Source of the DNA: Bathymodiolus brooksi
Taxonomy: Eukaryota; Mollusca; Bivalvia; Mytilida; Modiolidae
Length of the DNA stretch: 64,000 bases
Assembly: GCA_963680875.1 (NCBI GenBank)
Contig: OY804580.1
Span: forward strand, 92,719,353-92,783,352
Direction of reading: 5' to 3'
The translations under genes were made by a program, and so were the position numbers. Below, one piece after another: positions 1 through 11,592 of this stretch. Position 1 is the stretch's first letter; every line of letters starts with the position of its first letter. The notes under the pieces are model-generated. The model was not told the DNA's origin. It worked only from the letters and a program-made list of their open reading frames with translations, and did not search any database.

Positions 1-953
1 GAAAACATATGTACCCATGTAAAGTTGTTTCACGAGAAATAAATCATTCGATAAATTGTATGTACTATCGACGCCTTTTTGGTGCCAAATGGAAAAATTC
101 TCGGCTAATCTGTTCCTTAAAATATGAGGGTCTCCACCTATCAATTTTCGCTACGAATCATTGTTTGTAAATAAATTCATTCGTATTCTTTTCTGGAATT
201 GTTAGTATTATACATGTGTATCTGATATGCTTTCTAATTAGCTACTTACGGTATAATACAGTTACTAGGTGTGAATACACTAGTCTGTTCTATAGTAACC
301 ACCGGCATTGCCACAGTAAGAATTGTTAGGTATATACGAAATATATCTGAATAATTGTATATCTTCCAGGCTTGACACACCTTTAACTCCCTTCCAGAAA
401 ATATTTTAATTCCATTCAAATAATGCTCGCAGATTCCGACCTTAGATTAACAGGTGGAACAAATCCGTTTTTGCTACCATTTGTTTGAGTTTTCTCCCTT
501 TGTGTGACATCTAACCCAGTTCTTCTGGTGTGATAATGTATGCATATATAGCATGGGACTTATTTACAAACTTGGAGACTTTCTCTACATTAATTGATTT
601 TCAGAAGAAGTGTTATGGTAAGTATACCCACAAAGCTGTTTTATGTTGTTGGTTTATATATACTAAGTATCACACCAATTTTCAGTAGAGCCAGTTATTC
701 TAGATGCTCTGATTGTTTCCTAATTGATAATTCACAATGCCTCCTAATACTCTGAAAGCAGTTATCTCCATCTAAGATACGATGAATCTATTGACAATTA
801 AAAGAGTTCTGACGTTTCGTATTTATAATGAAATTATATGGTTTTGGTAGATTTCGCCCAAACATATCTTTTTGTACGATTTCGATAAATCATTTCTAAA
901 ATCATAATTTCATTAACAAATCAACTCGATATTTCCAGAATTTTACATATTTC
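1..953. repeat. Satellite monomer type A (953 bp)
   Basis: Monomer A is the shortest class. It lacks 19 bp after CTACCATTTGT where the other classes carry a GATACCAGTCCCTAT segment. It is also marked by TCTCGGCTAATCTG and by GGTAAGTATACCC, where the other classes read TCTCGGGTAACCTG and GGTAAATATACTCC. It recurs at 2899, 5797, 8695, 11593 and 14491. Confidence 0.9.
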
Positions 954-1925
954 GAAAACATATGTACCCATGTAAAGTTGTTTCACGAGAAATAAATCAT
1001 TCGGTAAATTGTATGTACTATCGACGCCTTTTTGGTGTCAAATGGAACAATTCTCGGGTAACCTGTTCCTTAAAATATGAGGGTCTCCACCTATCAATTT
1101 CCGCTGCGAATCATTGTTTGTAAATAAATTCATTCGTATTCTTTTCTGGATTTGTTAGTAGTATACATGTGTATCTGATATGCTTTCTAATTAGCTACTT
1201 ACGGTATAATACAGTTACTAGGTGGGAATACACTAGTCTGTTCAATAGCAACCACCGCCATTGTCACAGTAACAATTGTTAGGTATATGCGAAATATATC
1301 TGAATAATTGTATATCTTTCAGGCTTGACACACCTTTAACTCCCTTTCAGAAAATACTTTAATTCTATTCTAATAATGCTCGCAGATTCCGTCCTTAGAT
1401 TAACAGGTGGAACAAATCCGGTTTTTGCTACCATTTGTGATACCAGTCCCTATGTTTTTTAGTTTTCTCCCTTCGTGTGACATCTAACCCAGTTCTTCTG
1501 ATGTGATAATGTATGCATATATAGCATTGGATTTACTTACAAACTTGGAGAATTTCTCCACATTAATTGATTTTCAGAAGAAGTGTTATGGTAAATATAC
1601 TCCCAAAGCTGTTTTTGTTGCTGTTTATATATACTAAGTATCACACCAATTTTCAGTAGAGGCAGCTATTCTAAATGCTCCTATTGTTTCCTAATTTATA
1701 GTTCACAATGCCTCCTAATACTCTGAAAGCAATTATCTCCATGTAATATACAATGAAGCTATTGACAATTAATAGAGTTCTGACGTTTCGTATTTATAAT
1801 GAAATTATATGGTTTTGGTAGATTTCGCCCAAACATGTCTTTTTGTACGATTTCGATAAATGATTTCAAAAATCATAATTTCATTAACAAAGTCAACTCG
1901 ATATTTCCAGAATTTTACATATTTC
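954..1925. repeat. Satellite monomer type B (972 bp)
   Basis: Middle monomer of the trimer. It is marked by TTTCCGCTGCGAATC (A and C read TTTTCGCTACGAATC), GTTCAATAGCAACC and GCATTGGATTTAC. It recurs every 2,898 bp through copy 5. Copies 4 and 6 carry a variant version. Confidence 0.9.
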
Positions 1926-2898
1926 GAAAACATATGTACCCATATAAAGTTGTTTCACGAGAAATAAATCATTCGATAAATTGTATGTACTATCGACGCC
2001 TTTTTGGTGCCAAATGGAAAAATTCTCGGGTAACCTGTTCCTTAAAATATGAGGGTCTCCCACCTATCAATTTTCGCTACGAATCATTGTTTGTAAATAA
2101 ATTCATTCGTATTCTTTTCTGGAATTGTTAGTATTATACATGTGTATCTGATATGCTTTCTAATTAGCTACATACGGTATAATACAGTTACCAGTTGGGA
2201 ATACACTAGTCTGTTCTATAGTAACCACCGCCATTGCCACAGTAAGAATTGTTAGGTATATACGAAATATATCTGAATAATTGTTTATCTATCAGGCTTG
2301 ACACACCTTTAGCTCCCTTTCAGAAAATACTTTAATTCTATTCAAATAATGTTCGCAGATTCCGACCTTAGATTAACAGGTGGAACAAATCCGGTTTTTG
2401 CTACCATTTGTGATACCAGTCCCTATTTTTTTTTAGATTTCTCCCTTCGTGTGACATCTAACCCAGTTCTTCTGATGTGATGATGTATGCATATATAGCA
2501 TGGGCCTTATTTACAAACTTGGAGAATTTCTCCACATTAATTGATTTTCAGAAGAAGTGTTATGGTAAATATACTCCCAAAGCTGTTTTTGTTACTGTTT
2601 ATATATACTAAGTATCACACCAATTTTCAGTAGAGCCAGTTATTCTAGATGCTCCTGTTGTTTCCTAGTTGATAGTTCACAATGCTTACTAATACTCTGA
2701 AAGCAGTTATCTCCATCTAATATACAATGAAGCTATTGACAATTAATAGAGTTCTGACGTTTCGTATATATAATGAAATTATATGGTTTTGGTAGATTTC
2801 GCCCAAACATGTCTTTTTGTACGATTTCGATATATCATTTCTAAAATCATAATTTCATTAACAAATCAACTCGATATTTCCAGAATTTTGCATATTTT
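1926..2898. repeat. Satellite monomer type C (973 bp)
   Basis: Third monomer of the trimer, marked by GGGTCTCCCACC (one extra C), CAGTTACCAGTTGGG and GATGATGTATGC. The extra C keeps a fortuitous plus-strand 110-codon ORF open across the B/C boundary in each trimer copy (1799-2131 here). That ORF is not preserved in the other monomer classes, so I do not annotate it as a gene. Confidence 0.9.
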
Positions 2899-5796
2899 GA
2901 AAACATATGTACCCATGTAAAGTTGTTTCACGAGAAATAAATCATTCGATAAATTGTATGTACTATCGACGCCTTTTTGGTGCCAAATGGAAAAATTCTC
3001 GGCTAATCTGTTCCTTAAAATATGAGGGTCTCCACCTATCAATTTTCGCTACGAATCATTGTTTGTAAATAAATTCATTCGTATTCTTTTCTGGAATTGT
3101 TAGTATTATACATGTGTATCTGATATGCTTTCTAATTAGCTACTTACTGTATAATACAGTTACTAGGTGTGAATACACTAGTCTGTTCTATAGTAACCAC
3201 CGGCATTGCCACAGTAAGAATTGTTAGGTATATACGAAATATATCTGAATAATTGTATATCTTCCAGGCTTGACACACCTTTAACTCCCTTCCAGAAAAT
3301 ATTTTAATTCCATTCAAATAATGCTCGCAGATTCCGACCTTAGATTAACAGGTGGAACAAATCCGTTTTTGCTACCATTTGTTTGAGTTTTCTCCCTTTG
3401 TGTGACATCTAACCCAGTTCTTCTGGTGTGATAATGTATGCATATATAGCATGGGACTTATTTACAAACTTGGAGACTTTCTCTACATTAATTGATTTTC
3501 AGAAGAAGTGTTATGGTAAGTATACCCACAAAGCTGTTTTATGTTGTTGGTTTATATATACTAAGTATCACACCAATTTTCAGTAGAGCCAGTTATTCTA
3601 GATGCTCTGATTGTTTCTTAATTGATAATTCACAATGCCTCCTAATACTCTGAAAGCAGTTATCTCCATCTAAGATACGATGAATCTATTGACAATTAAA
3701 AGAGTTCTGACGTTTCGTATTTATAATGAAATTATATGGTTTTGGTAGATTTCGCCCAAACATATCTTTTTGTACGATTTCGATAAATCATTTCTAAAAT
3801 CATAATTTCATTAACAAATCAACTCGATATTTCCAGAATTTTACATATTTCGAAAACATATGTACCCATGTAAAGTTGTTTCACGAGAAATAAATCATTC
3901 GGTAAATTGTATGTACTATCGACGCCTTTTTGGTGTCAAATGGAACAATTCTCGGGTAACCTGTTCCTTAAAATATGAGGGTCTCCACCTATCAATTTCC
4001 GCTGCGAATCATTGTTTGTAAATAAATTCATTCGTATTCTTTTCTGGATTTGTTAGTAGTATACATGTGTATCTGATATGCTTTCTAATTAGCTACTTAC
4101 GGTATAATACAGTTACTAGGTGGGAATACACTAGTCTGTTCAATAGCAACCACCGCCATTGTCACAGTAACAATTGTTAGGTATATGCGAAATATATCTG
4201 AATAATTGTATATCTTTCAGGCTTGACACACCTTTAACTCCCTTTCAGAAAATACTTTAATTCTATTCTAATAATGCTCGCAGATTCCGTCCTTAGATTA
4301 ACAGGTGGAACAAATCCGGTTTTTGCTACCATTTGTGATACCAGTCCCTATGTTTTTTAGTTTTCTCCCTTCGTGTGACATCTAACTCAGTTCTTCTGAT
4401 GTGATAATGTATGCATATATAGCATTGGATTTACTTACAAACTTGGAGAATTTCTCCACATTAATTGATTTTCAGAAGAAGTGTTATGGTAAATATACTC
4501 CCAAAGCTGTTTTTGTTGCTGTTTATATATACTAAGTATCACACCAATTTTCAGTAGAGGCAGCTATTCTAAATGCTCCTATTGTTTCCTAATTTATAGT
4601 TCACAATGCCTCCTAATACTCTGAAAGCAATTATCTCCATGTAATATACAATGAAGCTATTGACAATTAATAGAGTTCTGACGTTTCGTATTTATAATGA
4701 AATTATATGGTTTTGGTAGATTTCGCCCAAACATGTCTTTTTGTACGATTTCGATAAATGATTTCAAAAATCATAATTTCATTAACAAAGTCAACTCGAT
4801 ATTTCCAGAATTTTATATATTTCGAAAACATATGTACCCATATAAAGTTGTTTCACGAGAAATAAATCATTCGATAAATTGTATGTACTATCGACGCCTT
4901 TTTGGTGCCAAATGGAAAAATTCTCGGGTAACCTGTTCCTTAAAATATGAGGGTCTCCCACCTATCAATTTTCGCTACGAATCATTGTTTGTAAATAAAT
5001 TCATTCGTATTCTTTTCTGGAATTGTTAGTATTATACATGTGTATCTGATATGCTTTCTAATTAGCTACATACGGTATAATACAGTTACCAGTTGGGAAT
5101 ACACTAGTCTGTTCTATAGTAACCACCGCCATTGCCACAGTAAGAATTGTTAGGTATATACGAAATATATCTGAATAATTGTTTATCTATCAGGCTTGAC
5201 ACACCTTTAGCTCCCTTTCAGAAAATACTTTAATTCTATTCAAATAATGTTCGCAGATTCCGACCTTAGATTAACAGGTGGAACAAATCCGGTTTTTGCT
5301 ACCATTTGTGATACCAGTCCCTATTTTTTTTTAGATTTCTCCCTTCGTGTGACATCTAACCCAGTTCTTCTGATGTGATGATGTATGCATATATAGCATG
5401 GGCCTTATTTACAAACTTGGAGAATTTCTCCACATTAATTGATTTTCAGAAGAAGTGTTATGGTAAATATACTCCCAAAGCTGTTTTTGTTGCTGTTTAT
5501 ATATACTAAGTATCACACCAATTTTCAGTAGAGCCAGTTATTCTAGATGCTCCTGTTGTTTCCTAGTTGATAGTTCACAATGCTTACTAATACTCTGAAA
5601 GCAGTTATCTCCATCTAATATACAATGAAGCTATTGACAATTAATAGAGTTCTGACGTTTCGTATATATAATGAAATTATATGGTTTTGGTAGATTTCGC
5701 CCAAACATGTCTTTTTGTACGATTTCGATATATCATTTCTAAAATCATAATTTCATTAACAAATCAACTCGATATTTCCAGAATTTTGCATATTTT
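2899..5796. repeat. Higher-order satellite repeat, copy 2
   Basis: Second 2,898-bp A-B-C trimer. It is collinear with copy 1 over its full length with scattered single-base differences only. Confidence 0.93.
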
Positions 5797-8694
5797 GAAA
5801 ACATATGTACCCATGTAAAGTTGTTTCACGAGAAATAAATCATTCGATAAATTGTATGTACTATCGACGCCTTTTTGGTGCCAAATGGAAAAATTCTCGG
5901 CTAATCTGTTCCTTAAAATATGAGGGTCTCCACCTATCAATTTTCGCTACGAATCATTGTTTGTAAATAAATTCATTCGTATTCTTTTCTGGAATTGTTA
6001 GTATTATACATGTGTATCTGATATGCTTTCTAATTAGCTACTTACTGTATAATACAGTTACTAGGTGTGAATACACTAGTCTGTTCTATAGTAACCACCG
6101 GCATTGCCACAGTAAGAATTGTTAGGTATATACGAAATATATCTGAATAATTGTATATCTTCCAGGCTTGACACACCTTTAACTCCCTTCCAGAAAATAT
6201 TTTAATTCCATTCAAATAATGCTCGCAGATTCCGACCTTAGATTAACAGGTGGAACAAATCCGTTTTTGCTACCATTTGTTTGAGTTTTCTCCCTTTGTG
6301 TGACATCTAACCCAGTTCTTCTGGTGTGATAATGTATGCATATATAGCATGGGACTTATTTACAAACTTGGAGACTTTCTCTACATTAATTGATTTTCAG
6401 AAGAAGTGTTATGGTAAGTATACCCACAAAGCTGTTTTATGTTGTTGGTTTATATATACTAAGTATCACACCAATTTTCAGTAGAGCCAGTTATTCTAGA
6501 TGCTCTGATTGTTTCCTAATTGATAATTCACAATGCCTCCTAATACTCTGAAAGCAGTTATCTCCATCTAAGATACGATGAATCTATTGACAATTAAAAG
6601 AGTTCTGACGTTTCGTATTTATAATGAAATTATATGGTTTTGGTAGATTTCGCCCAAACATATCTTTTTGTACGATTTCGATAAATCATTTCTAAAATCA
6701 TAATTTCATTAACAAATCAACTCGATATTTCCAGAATTTTACATATTTCGAAAACATATGTACCCATGTAAAGTTGTTTCACGAGAAATAAATCATTCGG
6801 TAAATTGTATGTACTATCGACGCCTTTTTGGTGTCAAATGGAACAATTCTCGGGTAACCTGTTCCTTAAAATATGAGGGTCTCCACCTATCAATTTCCGC
6901 TGCGAATCATTGTTTGTAAATAAATTCATTCGTATTCTTTTCTGGATTTGTTAGTAGTATACATGTGTATCTGATATGCTTTCTAATTAGCTACTTACGG
7001 TATAATACAGTTACTAGGTGGGAATACACTAGTCTGTTCAATAGCAACCACCGCCATTGTCACAGTAACAATTGTTAGGTATATGCGAAATATATCTGAA
7101 TAATTGTATATCTTTCAGGCTTGACACACCTTTAACTCCCTTTCAGAAAATACTTTAATTCTATTCTAATAATGCTCGCAGATTCCGTCCTTAGATTAAC
7201 AGGTGGAACAAATCCGGTTTGTGCTACCATTTGTGATACCAGTCCCTATGTTTTTTAGTTTTCTCCCTTCGTGTGACATCTAACCCAGTTCTTCTGATGT
7301 GATAATGTATGCATATATAGCATTGGATTTACTTACAAACTTGGAGAATTTCTCCACATTAATTGATTTTCAGAAGAAGTGTTATGGTAAATATACTCCC
7401 AAAGCTGTTTGTGTTGCTGTTTATATATACTAAGTATCACACCAATTTTCAGTAGAGGCAGCTATTCTAAATGCTCCTATTGTTTCCTAATTTATAGTTC
7501 ACAATGCCTCCTAATACTCTGAAAGCAATTATCTCCATGTAATATACAATGAAGCTATTGACAATTAATAGAGTTCTGACGTTTCGTATTTATAATGAAA
7601 TTATATGGTTTTGGTAGATTTCGCCCAAACATGTCTTTTTGTACGATTTCGATAAATGATTTCAAAAATCATAATTTCATTAACAAAGTCAACTCGATAT
7701 TTCCAGAATTTTACATATTTCGAAAACATATGTACCCATATAAAGTTGTTTCACGAGAAATAAATCATTCGATAAATTGTATGTACTATCGACGCCTTTT
7801 TGGTGCCAAATGGAAAAATTCTCGGGTAACCTGTTCCTTAAAATATGAGGGTCTCCCACCTATCAATTTTCGCTACGAATCATTGTTTGTAAATAAATTC
7901 ATTCGTATTCTTTTCTGGAATTGTTAGTATTATACATGTGTATCTGATATGCTTTCTAATTAGCTACATACGGTATAATACAGTTACCAGTTGGGAATAC
8001 ACTAGTCTGTTCTATAGTAACCACCGCCATTGCCACAGTAAGAATTGTTAGGTATATACGAAATATATCTGAATAATTGTTTATCTATCAGGCTTGACAC
8101 ACCTTTAGCTCCCTTTCAGAAAATACTTTAATTCTATTCAAATAATGTTCGCAGATTCCGACCTTATATTAACAGGTGGAACAAATCCGGTTTTTGCTAC
8201 CATTTGTGATACCAGTCCCTATTTTTTTTTAGATTTCTCCCTTCGTGTGACATCTAACCCAGTTCTTCTGATGTGATGATGTATGCATATATAGCATGGG
8301 CCTTATTTACAAACTTGGAGAATTTCTCCACATTAATTGATTTTCAGAAGAAGTGTTATGGTAAATATACTCCCAAAGCTGTTTTTGTTGCTGTTTATAT
8401 ATACTAAGTATCACACCAATTTTCAGTAGAGCCAGTTATTCTAGATGCTCCTGTTGTTTCCTAGTTGATAGTTCACAATGCTTACTAATACTCTGAAAGC
8501 AGTTATCTCCATCTAATATACAATGAAGCTATTGACAATTAATAGAGTTCTGACGTTTCGTATATATAATGAAATTATATGGTTTTGGTAGATTTCGCCC
8601 AAACATGTCTTTTTGTACGATTTCGATATATCATTTCTAAAATCATAATTTCATTAACAAATCAACTCGATATTTCCAGAATTTTGCATATTTT
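5797..8694. repeat. Higher-order satellite repeat, copy 3
   Basis: Third 2,898-bp trimer. Private differences in monomer B include GGTTTGTGCTACC near 7217 and GTTTGTGTTGC near 7408, where the other copies read GGTTTTTGC and GTTTTTGTTGC. Confidence 0.93.
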
Positions 8695-11592
8695 GAAAAC
8701 ATATGTACCCATGTAAAGTTGTTTCACGAGAAATAAATCATTCGATAAATTGTATGTACTATCGACGCCTTTTTGGTGCCAAATGGAAAAATTCTCGGCT
8801 AATCTGTTCCTTAAAATATGAGGGTCTCCACCTATCAATTTTCGCTACGAATCATTGTTTGTAAATAAATTCATTCGTATTCTTTTCTGGAATTGTTAGT
8901 ATTATACATGTGTATCTGATATGCTTTCTAATTAGCTACTTACTGTATAATACAGTTACTAGGTGTGAATACACTAGTCTGTTCTATAGTAACCACCGGC
9001 ATTGCCACAGTAAGAATTGTTAGGTATATACGAAATATATCTGAATAATTGTATATCTTCCAGGCTTGACACACCTTTAACTCCCTTCCAGAAAATATTT
9101 TAATTCCATTCAAATAATGCTCGCAGATTCCGACCTTAGATTAACAGGTGGAACAAATCCGTTTTTGCTACCATTTGTTTGAGTTTTCTCCCTTTGTGTG
9201 ACATCTAACCCAGTTCTTCTGGTGTGATAATGTATGCATATATAGCATGGGACTTATTTACAAACTTGGAGACTTTCTCTACATTAATTGATTTTCAGAA
9301 GAAGTGTTATGGTAAGTATACCCACAAAGCTGTTTTATGTTGTTGGTTTATATATACTAAGTATCACACCAATTTTCAGTAGAGCCAGTTATTCTAGATG
9401 CTCTGATTGTTTCCTAATTGATAATTCACAATGCCTCCTAATACTCTGAAAGCAGTTATCTCCATCTAATATACGATGAATCTATTGACAATTAATAGAG
9501 TTCTGACGTTTCGTATTTATAATGAAATTATATGGTTTTGGTAGATTTCGCCCAAACATGTCTTTTTGTACGATTTCGATAAATCATTTCTAAAATCATA
9601 ATTTCATTAAGAAATCAACTCGATATTTCCAGAATTTTACATATTTCGAAAACATATGTACCCATGTAAAGTTGTTTCACGAGAAATAAATCATTCGGTA
9701 AATTGTATGTACTATCGACGCCTTTTTGGTGTCAAATGGAAAAATTCTCGGGTAACCTGTTCCTTAAAATATGAGGGTCTCCACCTATCAATTTCCGCTG
9801 CGAATCATTGTTTGTTAATAAATTCATTCGTATTCTTTTCTGGATTTGTTAGTATTATACATGTGTATCTGATATGCTTTCTAATTAGCTACTTACGGTA
9901 TAATACAGTTACTAGGTGGGAATACACTAGTCTGTTCAATAGCAACCACCGCCATTGTCACAGTAACAATTGTTAGGTATATGCGAAATATATCTGAATA
10001 ATTGTATATCTTTCAGGCTTGACACACCTTTAACTCCCTTTCAGAAAATACTTTAATTCTATTCTAATAATGCTCGCAGATTCCGTCCTTAGATTAACAG
10101 GTGGAACAAATCCGGTTTTTGCTACCATTTGTGATACCAGTCCCTATGTTTTTTAGTTTTCTCCCTTCGTGTGACATCTAACCCAGTTCTTCTGATGTGA
10201 TAATGTATGCATATATAGCATTGGATTTACTTACAAACTTGGAGAATTTCTCCACATTAATTGATTTTCAGAAGAAGTGTTATGGTAAATATACTCCCAA
10301 AGCTGTTTTTGTTGCTGTTTATATATACTAAGTATCACACCAATTTTCAGTAGAGGCAGCTATTCTAAATGCTCCTATTGTTTCCTAATTTATAGTTCAC
10401 AATGCCTCCTAATACTCTGAAAGCAATTATCTCCATGTAATATACAATGAAGCTATTGACAATTAATAGAGTTCTGACGTTTCGTATTTATAATGAAATT
10501 ATATGGTTTTGGTAGATTTCGCCCAAACATGTCTTTTTGTACGATTTCGATAAATGATTTCAAAAATCATAATTTCATTAACAAAGTCAACTCGATATTT
10601 CCAGAATTTTACATATTTCGAAAACATATGTACCCATATAAAGTTGTTTCACGAGAAATAAATCATTCGATAAATTGTATGTACTATCGACGCCTTTTTG
10701 GTGCCAAATGGAAAAATTCTCGGGTAACATGTTCCTTAAAATATGAGGGTCTCCCACCTATCAATTTTCGCTACGAATCATTGTTTGTAAATAAATTCAT
10801 TCGTATTCTTTTCTGGAATTGTTAGTATTATACATGTGTATCTGATATGCTTTCTAATTAGCTACATACGGTATAATACAGTTACCAGTTGGGAATACAC
10901 TAGTCTGTTCTATAGTAACCACCGCCATTGCCACAGTAAGAATTGTTAGGTATATACGAAATATATCTGAATAATTGTTTATCTATCAGGCTTGACACAC
11001 CTTTAGCTCCCTTTCAGAAAATACTTTAATTCTATTCAAATAATGTTCGCAGATTCCGACCTTAGATTAACAGGTGGAACAAATCCGGTTTTTGCTACCA
11101 TTTGTGATACCAGTCCCTATTTTTTTTTAGATTTCTCCCTTCGTGTGACATCTAACCCAGTTCTTCTGATGTGATGATGTATGCATATATAGCATGGGCC
11201 TTATTTACAAACTTGGAGAATTTCTCCACATTAATTGATTTTCAGAAGAAGTGTTATGGTAAATATACTCCCAAAGCTGTTTTTGTTGCTGTTTATATAT
11301 ACTAAGTATCACACCAATTTTCAGTAGAGCCAGTTATTCTAGATGCTCCTGTTGTTTCCTAGTTGATAGTTCACAATGCTTACTAATACTCTGAAAGCAG
11401 TTATCTCCATCTAATATACAATGAAGCTATTGACAATTAATAGAGTTCTGACGTTTCGTATATATAATGAAATTATATGGTTTTGGTAGATTTCGCCCAA
11501 ACATGTCTTTTTGTACGATTTCGATATATCATTTCTAAAATCATAATTTCATTAACAAATCAACTCGATATTTCCAGAATTTTGCATATTTT
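8695..11592. repeat. Higher-order satellite repeat, copy 4 (mosaic)
   Basis: Fourth 2,898-bp trimer. From about 9467 to about 9860 it carries variants not seen in copies 1, 2, 3 and 5: CTAATATACG for CTAAGATACG, ATTAATAGAG for ATTAAAAGAG, GGAAAAATTC for GGAACAATTC, TTGTTAATAAA for TTGTAAATAAA and TAGTATTATAC for TAGTAGTATAC. The same variants occur in the partial sixth copy, which suggests a conversion or exchange tract. Confidence 0.92.

Larger units (their letters stand above)
1..2898. repeat. Higher-order satellite repeat, copy 1
   Basis: First of five full 2,898-bp trimers, composed of monomers A, B and C. The same internal landmarks recur exactly 2,898 bp later in the following copies. 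Copy 1 differs slightly from the others, for example CTTACGG in monomer A where later copies read CTTACTG. Confidence 0.93.

Noticed and set aside
500..540. Hammerhead ribozyme core (CTGATGA and GAAA), as found in some satellite DNAs
   Set aside because: The monomers have CTGATGTGATGATG or CTGGTGTGATAATG and not CTGATGA, and I could not pair the needed stems by eye. A covariance-model search would be decisive.
1799..2131. 110-codon plus-strand ORF starting MKLYGFGRF, also at 4697, 7595, 10493 and 13391
   Set aside because: It recurs only because the trimer recurs. It spans a monomer boundary, is interrupted in the other monomer classes, and shows no domain or codon constraint. The copies are repeat copies and not evidence of conservation.
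9656..9976. 106-codon ORF starting MYPCKVVSREI, also at 15452
   Set aside because: Opened only by the TTAATAAA variant in place of TAAATAAA, which removes a stop. It is absent from sister copies.
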